The notes below the pieces were generated by a model. That model had not been told where the DNA came from and did not search any database. It was given only the letters and a program-made list of their open reading frames with translations. DNA of 64,000 bases, taken from NCBI RefSeq assembly GCF_018991925.1, contig NW_024725489.1:9380767-9444766 (forward strand), read 5' to 3'. Positions within the stretch are counted from its first letter, which is position 1. Each line of letters begins with the position of its first letter. This document shows, piece after piece, positions 52,751-63,115 of the stretch. Source of the DNA: Homarus americanus (taxonomy: Eukaryota > Arthropoda > Malacostraca > Decapoda > Nephropidae). The position numbers were made by a program, and so were the translations under genes.

Positions 52751-54120
52751 CCCTAAGGCCAAGGGTAGTCTGACACCATAGAAAACGGATTTGTTCAACC
52801 ATGATGGGTTTGTCACTACCTTTCGTTATGATGGTTAAGTTGTCAACATTTACTGTATAAAGCAGTCAAGGACCTTTATCCCTGTAGCACTATCTCTGTA
52901 ACCTTGTATCACTATCCCTATGCGGTAACTGTATTCCTGTATAACTTTTTCAATATATCCTTTTATCACTGCATCACTGTATCCCAAATAACCAACTGGA
53001 GTCTTAACCATCAACTCACACACATGGCTTATCACGTTGGATTACACTACATTCCTCAGCTTAACAAAAGTTTGATAGTAAAGTTAGATAATACAGAATA
53101 GTTCAATCATTTATAGCTTCTAATTACCTGTATCCTTATTAATATTAACTGAAAATCATAAACAATCCACATTTTATTCAAGATTATGATGGTTTCGTGT
53201 GTTTACTTGGTTAATCAATAAGTATTAATTAATTGATACAATAACATGTAATCCAGGTGATATTATTTTGTTATTAATAATTTACTTGAGATAAATACAT
53301 TTATTTAACAAGTACTTTTATGAAGGCAACAACACCAACAACACACATATAAGCCTTTAAAATAGTTATCAGAAAGATTTATAATAATTAACCAAAAAGT
53401 TTTATAATAGTTAACCAAAAAGTTTTATAATTGTTAGCCAGAATGAGTCAGAAAAGAGAAAATTATAACTTAATGGAGAACTTCAGAGGCCAAAGTTACT
53501 GAGAAATATTTAATGTTTGTCAACCTTGATGCTATTTATTTATTTCAAAGTTGTTGAAACGAAACTATAATCTGCTAGTGTAGTGAAATGGTGAAATGAG
53601 TTTACACGCACACACACACACACACACACACACCAGCTAAGCTCAAAATGGGTTCTGTCTACATTTTGATGACGTGAATGGAGTAAGGTGTGTGCTTCCT
53701 AATGTAAGTTTAGCAATTTTGGTAGTGTGTGGTGGTATGTGTGAGGCCTCGAGTAACACTGCTAATAAAACTAAACTGGGTAAGTACACTGTATTAGCCC
53801 CTGTTTAATAGACAGTAGAAATTATATAAATATGGGTTCATGCATTTGTATTATCTGATTCTATCACCTCCCGTAATTTTCCATTTGCTGTGGGATATCA
53901 TGAAGTGATCATATGAACACTAGTTTGCACTGGTGGGCGCCCTTCCTAAAGAAGCTGACCCAGCATTTTAGATTGTACTTCTCTCCCCAGTTATCACTTA
54001 ACCCTTACGAGAGTAGGACATTCATCCCAAAGCTTATCCCAGTTAAGCTCCGTCCTCAACTAATGTAATGATTGTTAATCAGACCATAGCATACAGCCAA
54101 AAAAGAACAGTACAGGTTAA
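52751..54120. other. AT-rich unassigned DNA with CA microsatellite
   Basis: No gene seen. CA run at about 53609-53632, and an imperfect triplicate of AGTTTTATAATNGTTA at about 53397-53440. Confidence 0.5.
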
Positions 54121-54246
54121 TAGGTAGTAGGCAGTTACCAAACATGGAGGTACTACTGCCTAGGAAGATATTGGAAGCATAATGTATTGTCTATTGGTAG
54201 ACCCTGCTGCCATATGGCATTCCGAAAATTGTAACCACGTCCCAGG

Positions 54247-55227
54247 TTGCTGATCTATCTTTCTGCCCCATTTATACACAATTGCAGGGTCTCAACGGTC
54301 TCTCTTACTTTTGACAACACCACAAATAAAACCGCACTCATTCTTTATCTGTTTTATTTATTCTATTTTATTCTCCTATGTCACTTGATATTAATATTGA
54401 AGAGGGGCCTTCTTGGATGGGTCCCACTGGTCGGGAAGGTTGTGAACCCCAGGGCCGAACTGATTCATCATCAAGTAACTGGGGCCTCAACTGACGCCAC
54501 CACGGTTGCTGGAGGATTAGTTTCTTTCACAGTTCATTTTTTCCAGCATTCGCGGCCTGAGATCCAATTTTCCTTCTGTGGAGCACCATCTATTAACCTC
54601 TTCCCCGACCTCGTACTACTTTCCGAACCTCAACTGTCCAAAACAGCTTCACCCAAACTTTTTCAAGTCTCCAGCTACAACCTTTATACCTCCTTCCATT
54701 CTAAGGGAGGTGTATGCGCCTACTGCAACACACGTACACCTATAGCTCGACTTATGGATCTTGAATCTTCCCTTTATGACGTCATCTGGCTCAAACTATC
54801 TCTACCTACTGTGACTATTTTTCTTTGTTTCCTATACTGTTCTCCCAACTCTACCATCTATCTCGAACTCTTTGACTATCTCACTTCTTGCTATGAGTCG
54901 TTGCTATCCACACACCCCAATAACGAGATCCTCTACCTAGGGGACTTCAATATATATCATAGAGAGTGACTTGGCTCTGCAAGGGATGACCCAGGTGGAG
55001 CTGAAACACACTCTTTTTTCCTACTTAATGATTTGGAACAAATAATCAAACACCCTACACGCGTTCCTGATCGACACGATCAACTTGCTAACATTCTTGA
55101 TCTTTGTTTTATCTCTAACCCCTCACACTATTCAAACTCAATTTCTGCCCCCTTAGGGTCTTCTGATCACAATCTTATTTCTATTAAATCAAACTGGGCA
55201 CAACCACCTCCCCCCAACCCCCTCTAA
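54247..55227 (+). pseudogene. LINE ORF2 endonuclease (54121-57430 element)
   Basis: LVLLSEPQLSKTASPKLFQV, FHSKGGVCAYCNT, FLCFLYCSPNSTIYLELFDY and LYLGDFNIYHRE, then in a shifted frame QLANILDLCFISNP and SAPLGSSDHNLISI. L-x-E, Y-x-S-P, GDFN and SDH are the APE-type endonuclease motifs. A stop near 54967 splits it. Confidence 0.82.
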
Positions 55228-55267
55228 ACGTCAACTATGGCACCATCGGAGGGCAAGCTGGCGATCT

Positions 55268-55894
55268 TTGCGAGAATTCTTCACCGACTTTCCTTGGGAT
55301 GAATGTTGCTTTTCCACTCGGGACGCCTCTGTATGTGTTGACAGCATTGCTGGGGTTATACAGGGTGGCATGAGTGCATTTATCCCATCTTCTACCAAAA
55401 CTTTCACATTACAATCATGGTTTGATCGCTCCTGCTCTCTTGCTTGCAGGGTGAGAGATAGGGCATATCGACCTATGAAACTATCTCCTTATCCTTTTCC
55501 CCACTCCACTTTCATTACTTCTAGGAATCGTTGTAAGGCCAAGCGGAATTTTATAAAAAGAAAGACCGCTGTCCTGACTAATTCTTCCTCTAGTAAATCC
55601 TTCTGGTCCTTAACCAAAAACATCTTTAACAATTTCTGCACTCCTTCTTTTCCTCCTCTCTTTCGATCTGATAACTTTATAGCCAACTCTTCCCCTGACA
55701 AAGCCAATCTCTTTAGCACCTTATTCTCCTCTAACTCTACCTTAGACGATTCCCACTCTATCCCTCCTACCCCTGCTCCTCTTATTGAACCTATGCACTT
55801 TCCTATAGTCTCTACTCGTAGGGTTGCTGGTGTGTTATCCAGGTTGGATGTAGTAAGGCACATAGACCGGACGGAATACCCCCTCGTGTCCTGA
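55268..55894 (+). pseudogene. LINE ORF2 linker region (54121-57430 element)
   Basis: A 208-residue frame, EFFTDFPWDECCFSTRDASV ... RKTAVLTNSSSSKSFWSLTK ... RVAGVLSRLDV. This is the usual stretch between endonuclease and RT, including the SFWSLTK and VLSRLD blocks near the start of RT. Confidence 0.78.
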
Positions 55895-55920
55895 GGGAGT
55901 GTGCTGAAACTCTGGCCCCT

Positions 55921-57306
55921 GTGCTTGCTCGCCTCTTTCACCTCTGCCCCAAAACCCAAACTTTTTCTTCTTCTTGTAAGCATAACTTGGTTCAGTCCAT
56001 CCCGAAGAAGGGAGACCATTCTAATCCCTCTAACTATCTCCCCATTCCCCTAATTTCATCCCTCTCTAAGATTTTCGAAATTATCTTGAACTCCCATTTT
56101 CTATGTCACCTTGAACGCCTTTCTCTTTTGTCGGATCACCAGTAAGGCTTTCGCCAGGCGAGATCTACTGGTGATCTGCTCTCCTATTGCACCCATCTTT
56201 GGTCATCCTCTCTTAGGGATTATGGGAAACTTTCGTCGTGGCCCTTTGACATCTCCAAAGCATTTGACAGTGTATGGCACAAATCTTTGCTATCTAAGCT
56301 TCCCTCTTTTGGTTTCTCTCCCCCACTTTGTGTTCTAATCTCTAGCTTCCTTGAGAAGCGATCCATGGCAGTTGTTGTCGATGGATCGATCTCTCGCTCT
56401 TTCTCTACCAATAGTGGTGTCCCACAGGGTTCTGTTCTTTCATCTACTCTCTTCCTTCTTTTTATCAACGATTTACTTCTTACTACAACTAATTCTATCC
56501 ATTCTTACGCTGATAATTCTACTCTTCACTCTTCCTCCTAACTCTCAAACTAGATTTGTTTCTAGAGCTGATATCATTCCTTCTATCAATACGGATCTGT
56601 ACAGCATCTCTGAATGGGGAGGTATAAATTTGGTTAAATTTAATAGTAATAAAACTCAATATTTACCAATTGCACTTTCTAAATTAGACGATCTCCCACC
56701 AATTACATTTCAGGATGCTATCATATGTTAGGCCTTACCATTTCCTCCAATATGTCCTGGAAACCACACATCCTTAATACGGCTAAATCAGCCTCCCGAA
56801 AGTTGGGAATGCTGTACGGATGCCGTAGCTACTTCACTCCTGAGCAGTTGCTCCAAGTATATAAGGGATTCACTCGTCCTAAATTAGAGTACTGCTCTCA
56901 TATCTGGGATGGCTCTTCTTCTGTCCAACTGCTAGGCAGGGTGGAATAAAAGGCATTTCGTCTTATTAACTCTCCTCCCCTAGTCGTCAATCTCTCTTCT
57001 CTTTCTCTTCGCCTCAATGTTGCTTCACTCTCCCTCTTTTACAGGTACTTTAACGGGCAATGTTTGGTGGATTTGGCATCCTGTATACCGCCAACAAGGC
57101 CGTGGGCTTGTAACACACGTCTTGCCCGCTGTGCCCACCGTTTCTCTGTGGATGTCGATCACACGAGAATAACCCATTATAGTGCCTCCTTCTTTCCTCA
57201 CACAGTCAAACTGTGGAACTCTCCGCCTTCTTCTGTGTTTCCATACTTATACACTCTGTCTCACTTAAATAGGCTGGTTTTCCGGCATCTTCGTGGTGTA
57301 GACTAA
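55921..57306 (+). pseudogene. LINE ORF2 reverse transcriptase (54121-57430 element)
   Basis: Parts in several frames: SIPKKGDHSNPSNYLPIPLI; an RT finger after 56145; FDISKAFDSVWHKSLLSKL in a third frame; STNSGVPQGSVLSSTLFLLF; and SYADNSTLHSS, where the second Asp of YADD is Asn. Later come LGMLYGCRSYFTPEQLLQVY and the C-terminal SASFFPHTVKLWNSPPSSVF. With the changed catalytic residue and at least four shifts it cannot be active. Confidence 0.83.
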
Positions 57307-57479
57307 CACAGTAAAACCTTTTTCTTCTCTATATTCAATTTCTTTCTGTTCTTAATTTTTCGCCCCCAGGCCCCGTTGTGGGTTGTTTGACCTGTGCCCG
57401 GGTGGGATAATTCCCGTAAAAAAAGTAGATGAGCAGGTGTACACCCACACAAGTTGACATACCCTACAGTGAGATTAAG

Positions 57480-57690
57480 ACCTGACTCAGGAAAGGTTAC
57501 GGCCACAAGGTACCTGAGTTAACCCGGCATTATGAGTATGTTAGAGAAACTCACCTGACCAAGACACACCCGGGTGGTTATAATTAGGAAGCAAGACCGA
57601 CCGGCGACATGACTACGCACCTAGGGAAACATAGTTGTCCAGATCTAACCAGTTTAGTGTTAATTAGGAGAGGTCACGGTCACATTGGCC
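57480..57690 (+). mobile_element. I-type LINE 5' untranslated fragment
   Basis: Plus-strand counterpart of the 5' regions at 29200-29446 and 46440-46762. Shared on plus are AAGACACACCCGGGTGGT, GACATGAC(C/T)ACGCACCT and AGTGTTAATTAGGAGAGGTCA. No ORF follows directly. Confidence 0.7.
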
Positions 57691-58320
57691 CAGAGTTCTC
57701 ACCGCCGTGTCATTAGCTAACCCGGCGTTATGACAGTGTTACTCAAGCAGCTACCCTACAGCCAGTAACCTGTTACCTGGCCAGATACACCCAGATTAGT
57801 GACGACATCTTCCGGCTTGTCATCGCCAATATAAGGAGCCTGCAGTTCCTTCCAAGGCATTCGGATTATTATTATTGCAGGGGTCGACAGCTCCACACAG
57901 AGAATTCCTCCCCCGACCCTCCATAGGAAGATAGTCCAGCAGCAACCTTCCAGCCGCTGGGCCTCCCTCAGGTCACATGAGTCATTGTCAGAGCGAGCCA
58001 TTCGGGTGTATTTATTTCATGTTTGTTGTGCGAGAGTCATTGTCTATAGCGCAAATATAATGACCTATTAATGTGTCTGTGTGAATAGTGTCCTAATGTG
58101 TGTCATCTTTATAGCTCAAGTAAACGTTTCTCATCGTGGTATGCGATTGTTACTAGTATATACTCTCCCAGAATATGTCAATGGCATTAATAATGCATTA
58201 TAGAATATAAAAATATAATTTGTCATTGTATGCGATTGGTAACGTTCTCAGTGTCCCTAGTGCATTTTATTTGTTGGTCAGTACTACATGTACACATAGT
58301 TAGAAGCTAACCTGTTGTGT
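57691..58320. other. Region upstream of the esterase ORF1
   Basis: No ORF of note. It may be the 5' part of the CR1-type element that follows, but there is no second copy to test this. Confidence 0.4.
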
Positions 58321-58380
58321 TCTGATCTCACTAGGGGAAAGGTCACGGCAGGGTTAGCTCCCGAGGGAAAATTATCAGAT

Positions 58381-59247
58381 ATGGCCAGCGCTATGTGCGG
58401 TCTTGGTTGTGCGAGTTTGTTGACCAAACTGGAGTGGTCCATGGAAGAATTGGCGAGGGCCAAGGAAGAAATTGAGAGGGCCAAGTTGGAGAACCTGAAA
58501 TTAAAGGAAGAGCTGGCGAGGTTAAAAGAGGAGGCTGGACAGGGAAAGCCAGTGTCTGACGAAAACTCAAGCGAGTGGAAGGTTATGAGGAGTGGGAGGA
58601 CTAAGCTGGTGGTGAAGAAGTACACCAAAGATACGACAACAACGACAACAACAGCTAAGTGTACCAACTCGTTCAATCCCTTGATAGACGAATTGGACGT
58701 TAGTACAGTCAGGGACAGGGATGACAAGGAAGGTATAAAAACTTTAATTGTTGGTGACTCACAGGTAAGGTACTTGGACAGGGCCTTTTGTGGTAAAAGC
58801 AAAAATAGGATGAGGGTGTGTTTGCCAGGAGCTGGGGTGGGGGATATAATTGACAGGATGGACAATATCTTGTCTGGTAATGGGAACAAACCCATTATCT
58901 GCCTCAGTGCAGGAGGCAATGATATTGGCTGGTGTAGGAACAAGGAGCTTCTTGATAAGTTCAAGGCAGCTATAGATCGTATTAGGTCTAAGGGAGGGAT
59001 CCCTATCATATGCAGTGTCCTGCCTAGGAGAGTTGGCAGTGAATGGTTGTCAAGGGCAGTTGGTGTCAACGACCGTCTTGACAGATATTGCAAGTCAATA
59101 TCGGTCCCATTCATTGACAACTGGGACAACTTCTACAGCAGAAGGGACCTTTATGCAAGGGATGGGGTGCACCTGTCTCGGGATGGGTGGCCTGACTGGG
59201 TCTCTAGAGGGGGCAGTTCAAAGGATATCGAAGTCTTAAACTGGTAG
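58381..59247 (+). CDS. CR1-type LINE ORF1 with coiled coil and SGNH-hydrolase domain
   Basis: An intact ORF. ATG at 58381 is preferred over 58315 because the conserved-looking protein starts MASAMCGLGC. About residues 15-60 form a coiled coil (MEELARAKEEIERAKLENLK). A Thr-rich linker is followed by an SGNH/GDSL esterase-like domain: LIVGDSQVRYL (block I, catalytic Ser), GAGVGDIIDRM (Gly block), SAGGNDIGW (G-x-N-D block III) and RDGVHLSRDGW (D-x-x-H block V). Such esterase ORF1s are known from CR1 and related LINEs, where ORF1p binds lipid or nucleic acid; activity here is inferred. Downstream at about 59380-59432, frame text VYYANSRSMRNEMD marks the start of ORF2 endonuclease, cut by the solo LTR. 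Confidence 0.85.
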   Translation: MASAMCGLGCASLLTKLEWSMEELARAKEEIERAKLENLKLKEELARLKEEAGQGKPVSDENSSEWKVMRSGRTKLVVKKYTKDTTTTTTTAKCTNSFNPLIDELDVSTVRDRDDKEGIKTLIVGDSQVRYLDRAFCGKSKNRMRVCLPGAGVGDIIDRMDNILSGNGNKPIICLSAGGNDIGWCRNKELLDKFKAAIDRIRSKGGIPIICSVLPRRVGSEWLSRAVGVNDRLDRYCKSISVPFIDNWDNFYSRRDLYARDGVHLSRDGWPDWVSRGGSSKDIEVLNW

Positions 59248-59432
59248 GGGAACATATGGGCACAGGGGTGGAGGAAACTGCAGTGGGAGCAGGTAAACAA
59301 AGTAAAAGATTACAGGGAAATAGTGTTAGGAATGATGACAAAACTAAATTAAACAGGGAGTTTAAAACTAGAACACGACTAACTTCAATGTCTACTACGC
59401 GAACAGTAGAAGTATGAGAAACGAAATGGATG

Positions 59433-60078
59433 TGTTACGAGTTGGGGATTTAGAATATAGTTAAAAGTCTACCCAGATCCCAACAGGCAACAGCAATAAA
59501 AAAACAAACACAATCGGACGATAAAAGGGTAGACAAAGGATGCGAGATTTTGTTGTGAATAATAAAGTACCATAAATTCCTTAACAAAATATTCAGCTTT
59601 CTATAATTTACCCTTAACCATACTTAACCTAAACATACGCAACATTGGCTTAACAGTATATACATATTTATACAACATACAACAATCTGAAGCAAGTGGA
59701 GGTGGGAGGTAATATAGGGTTACAAATACTCAAGTGCGGTGCTGAAATGTCTGACGAGTAGGGCTGAGTATTGAAGAAGATGGTAGGTAGTCACTGTGCC
59801 GTAGGTTTCCAGGATAGGTGATCCTAGTGTGGTCACTTCCCAGAGTGAACTGAACTCTCCTCGATCTGGAGCTGATGAGGAAGACTTGGAGGAGGTGACG
59901 CAACAACCAGGATATGGAGAAGGGAAACCCAGGAGTGGTAACTAAGACTAGTCATACCCGGGTTTCGTCCCTAGATGGCGTTGCTCGTGGTGCTGGGTAG
60001 GTAGATCATGACAATAGATGGCGTGGTTCGTAGTGCTGGGTAGGTAGATCATGACAATTGATGGCGTGGTTCGTAACA
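59433..60078 (-). repeat. Solo LTR of GMR1-like family (copy D)
   Basis: A 646-bp LTR of the 647-bp subfamily with TGTTACGA/TCGTAACA ends. The left neighbour is CR1 ORF2 start; the right neighbour is the C-terminus of a different LINE. The 5 bp on either side (GGATG and AAGGG) do not match, so this is not a simple insertion followed by LTR-LTR recombination. Confidence 0.88.
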
Positions 60079-60481
60079 AAGGGAAGAAGTCAACTTCTAC
60101 CGACTGAGGCTGGGATACCCATGCATTTGGGAAATAATTGTATCAGCACCAGCAGAGCAGCGCATATGCAAGACCTGCGACAGCGGAGCAAAAAACACAC
60201 TGCAGCACTACCCCATAGAGTGCCCTGGAACACAATTAGCTAGGAGAAACATACAACCCCCTGTCACAGCAGAGAAGGTTTCCAGAAAGCTAACCACCAA
60301 CCACTCTCAAGAAACCCTACAGTTTCTTACCGAGCATCCACCCCCCTCCCCTCAACAATAGTGCTGGAGATGTACATTTAACCAAAAAGACGCTGGTGTT
60401 TAATCACAGAAGTGGGTGGACCAGCATTTTAGCTTAAGGTCCACGTAGGTAATATTCCTAAAAAAAAAAAAAAAAAAAAAA
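60079..60481 (+). mobile_element. LINE ORF2 C-terminus with poly(A) tail
   Basis: One frame reads FYRLRLGYPCIWEIIVSAP, then ICKTCDSGAKNTLQHYPIEC, the Cys/His cluster typical of the C-terminal end of I-type ORF2. A 3' untranslated stretch ends in 22 A at 60460-60481. Confidence 0.72.
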
Positions 60482-60789
60482 GTTTCGAGTGGCTGGGGCA
60501 CCACGAACGAAGCGCTGACTCAAGACTCGAGCTTGGAGCCACATTTCTCCTCTCTGAACTATCTCTGAACGCTGACCGTACTGGTCGGACTTGTCAGCCT
60601 TATATTCTGCGACAACAGTGCTGATTTTCACTGACTGCCTAAGATTTGCACCATACATTGTGGCAAGTGGTGGGCAGAAACTTGTGAAGGATTTGGCTAG
60701 AGAAGAAAAGATTGCACTACTGAACAGCTTGAAAGACGACCTGAGGCTTTCAAGCAAGTAATCGGAAGCAGATGATCTGCAGCCAACAA

Positions 60790-61800
60790 CAATGGAAATA
60801 GCAGACAGTTTTCAGGTGGTGATTAGTAAGAAATAAAAGAAGAGGAAGCGAGAGTTGGCGAAGGAAAGTGAAAGAAGTGATAGTGATGAGATCATGAATG
60901 ATAGGAAGAGATGGACGACAAACACAGAAGAAAGCAGAAATAATTCAACTGGGAATAAAACGCAGCAGATTAGTCGAATGGATCATCGTGAAAGTACCAA
61001 TGTCCCGAGCAACCCGGGTAGTGAAAACCGCTCAGGTAGGAGGAGGATGAAATTTCCATTTGATTTACGAATGTCCTTTTATGAGCGATTTCTGTGGGCT
61101 GCTACACTGGGAAGAGAGCATAAAAGGTTTGAACCCCTGCTTAGGAAAGTCGTAATAATTCCTATCTGACTGTAGCTGGGGATGAGGCGGTAAAGTTTCT
61201 GACGACGACAGGGTTTAAGGAGGTGATTATGACGATGCCTCAGGACACAGAACAACACACCAAGGTGATCGTATTCATGTATCCGGTTATTCGGGAACCT
61301 AATTTTCTACTTGACGACACACGATTCGTATGGGCAAAGCGACACGAAATCCAAGGTGAGAAGAAGAACCAAGTGGTAGCCTTGATGAAGGAAGACGTTC
61401 CGGAGAAGAATTCATTTCTGCAATAGGATATAGGAGAATTGCAAAGTTTATTGAACAACCTGTTCTGTGTTGCAATTGCATGAGGTGGGCGCCTCGTGGC
61501 CTGGAAATGTCAAAGTGAATGTCGGTGCCGTTACTGTGGAAAAATTCATAATTCAATAGAATGTGGAAATGAAATAAAGTCTGGGCAATAATGTGGTGCC
61601 GTGCTGTTGCAATTGTGTTGGAGCGCATAATGCAGGTTCCTCAATTTGCAATAAGAATTCACAGATGCGTGGTGTACAGTGGCAGAGCATTGGGGTGCAA
61701 CAGCAAGAAAAGGAGGAAGGACAAGGAGTTGAAGGTGAGACAACTCTACCTTTAACTGAGAACGTGTGGAAGAGAATGGAACAGGAAACGGTATAGGGGC
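60790..61800 (+). pseudogene. LINE ORF1 (I-type copy 6)
   Basis: Parts in several frames: PFDLRMSFYERFLWAATLG; then EAVKFLTTTGFKEVIM and LLDDTRFVWAKRHEIQGEKK, which align with EAVRDLTTEGFENVVM and LADDRFFWAKRRV of copy 2; then a degraded knuckle CRYCGKIHNSIEC and CCNCVGAHNAG. It confirms that the region is an ORF1 rather than a host gene. Confidence 0.75.
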
Positions 61801-62179
61801 TGCACGAAAAGTTGTTCCAGAAGAGAAGGTAATTGACAAGTTTGGTGATGTGTATGCTGTAGTAGTTCAACTCAGGCAAGGAATTCAGATGCTTAAAAAA
61901 TAGGTAGAGTACAACCAGAAGGTAATTGCCTATTTTTGTGAACAAAGAAATGTGGATGTTGAACTAAGAGGAAACAAGGTTGAAAATAATAGTAATAATA
62001 TCTGACAAACCATCTTTGCTTTGGGGGATTGGAAATGTAGACATAAGGTTAGAGATAACCCGGAAGTGGGGTGACATCCCCGAAGTATTACATGATAACG
62101 TATTAGCTCGAGTGAAAGAAATAATGGAATAGTTTGTAAATGAGAGATTATCGTTAGTTTCTGTTGTTAGGGAAAATGG

Positions 62180-63040
62180 AGTTCACTAGTTTAAGTATAC
62201 TTTCATGGAATGTAAATAGCTTACGTCCTAGGACGACAGATGTGCATGGTTATGCACTGTTGTATAAGGTGGATGTTATAGCCTTACAAGAGACGTCACG
62301 GAGGATGGTAATTTGATGAATTTATGTGATTATCAATGTTTCTGTTTACCAGCTTATAATAGAAATAATACAAGAGGTCTGTTAACTTATATTCGGAAAA
62401 TTTATTGCTTGAATTGGTAATAGTTGACAAGTAGAATGGGGTTGAAAGTTTGTGTGTTAAAATCTACGTCCATGGGAGGTCTATATGTATTGTTTACATC
62501 TATAGTATGTACAGTTGCCAGCAAATGTCCTCACAGAAACTTGCTACACAAGGCTGTGGGAGAACTTTTGCTGGCAACTGTACATCCTCAAGTTTAGATA
62601 TTGATGACATGCCTGAGTGCCTGTTTAATGATGCAAGTGTTGGTTGGTGATTAATGATAGACACTAAGACCTGGGTAATATGGGATCCAGCAACATTAAT
62701 CGAAGGAGATGGTTACACTTCTTGGAGGAGTTTGATGATATTGAAATACTGGGAATTATAAGCCTACCCACATGCGTGGATGAATGTTAGATTTATGCAG
62801 TATGTTTTAATACATGTGGAATAAAAGCGATTGCTGAGATAGTTAGGGATTTACTTAATGATCATTTTGCATTACGAATTACTATACAAGTTAACAAAAT
62901 ACAGAAGTTAATTAAGCGGAAAAGATATTGGTTGCCGGATGATAAAAAACAGGAGCTGATCACCACTATACAGGATTGGTATACAGGTTATGAACCAAAG
63001 GATGTTCATAACTTTTATGGGAGGCAGGTGGAGGGGGGGG
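62180..63040 (+). pseudogene. LINE ORF2 endonuclease (I-type copy 6)
   Basis: SILSWNVNSLRPR and VDVIALQETS give the N-terminal endonuclease motifs. About 62840-63010 reads IVRDLLNDHFALRITIQVNK and DWYTGYEPKDVHNFYG, aligning with RLLSDHFAIKV and the linker of copy 2. The middle part is scrambled by stops, and a run of G at about 63033-63042 lies near the end. Confidence 0.7.
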
Positions 63041-63115
63041 GGGAGCTTACTTAGCTAGTTATTCATTAATGTAATGGGTGTTACTTTATGTTTGTTAGAT
63101 GGAAGTGTTATTTGT

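Larger units (their letters stand above)
54121..57430 (+). mobile_element. LINE with endonuclease and RT (5' and 3' ends shared with 2288-2738)
   Basis: A 5' untranslated region (54121-54400), endonuclease, linker, RT and C-terminal block, then a 3' end (57340-57428) with CCTGTGCCCGGGTGGG and an A-rich tail. The ends are the same as those of the deleted copy at 2288-2738. It is probably of the Jockey/CR1 group. Many small indels and stops. Confidence 0.85.
60482..63060 (+). mobile_element. I-type LINE copy 6, ORF1 and endonuclease, decayed
   Basis: Starts right after the poly(A) of the previous element. ORF1-like sequence from about 60790 to 61800, endonuclease from about 62180, linker to about 63040. 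It is homologous in order and motifs to the minus-strand copy 2 (29113-26657). RT is absent before the opposite-strand LINE at 63116. Stops and shifts are frequent. Confidence 0.75.

Noticed and set aside
55489..56019. 176-residue minus-strand ORF
   Set aside because: Antisense to the LINE linker; no motif.
54247..57306. A host gene with introns
   Set aside because: The successive ORFs match endonuclease and RT of one LINE with indels.
58284..59129. 281-residue minus-strand ORF
   Set aside because: Antisense shadow of the esterase ORF1.
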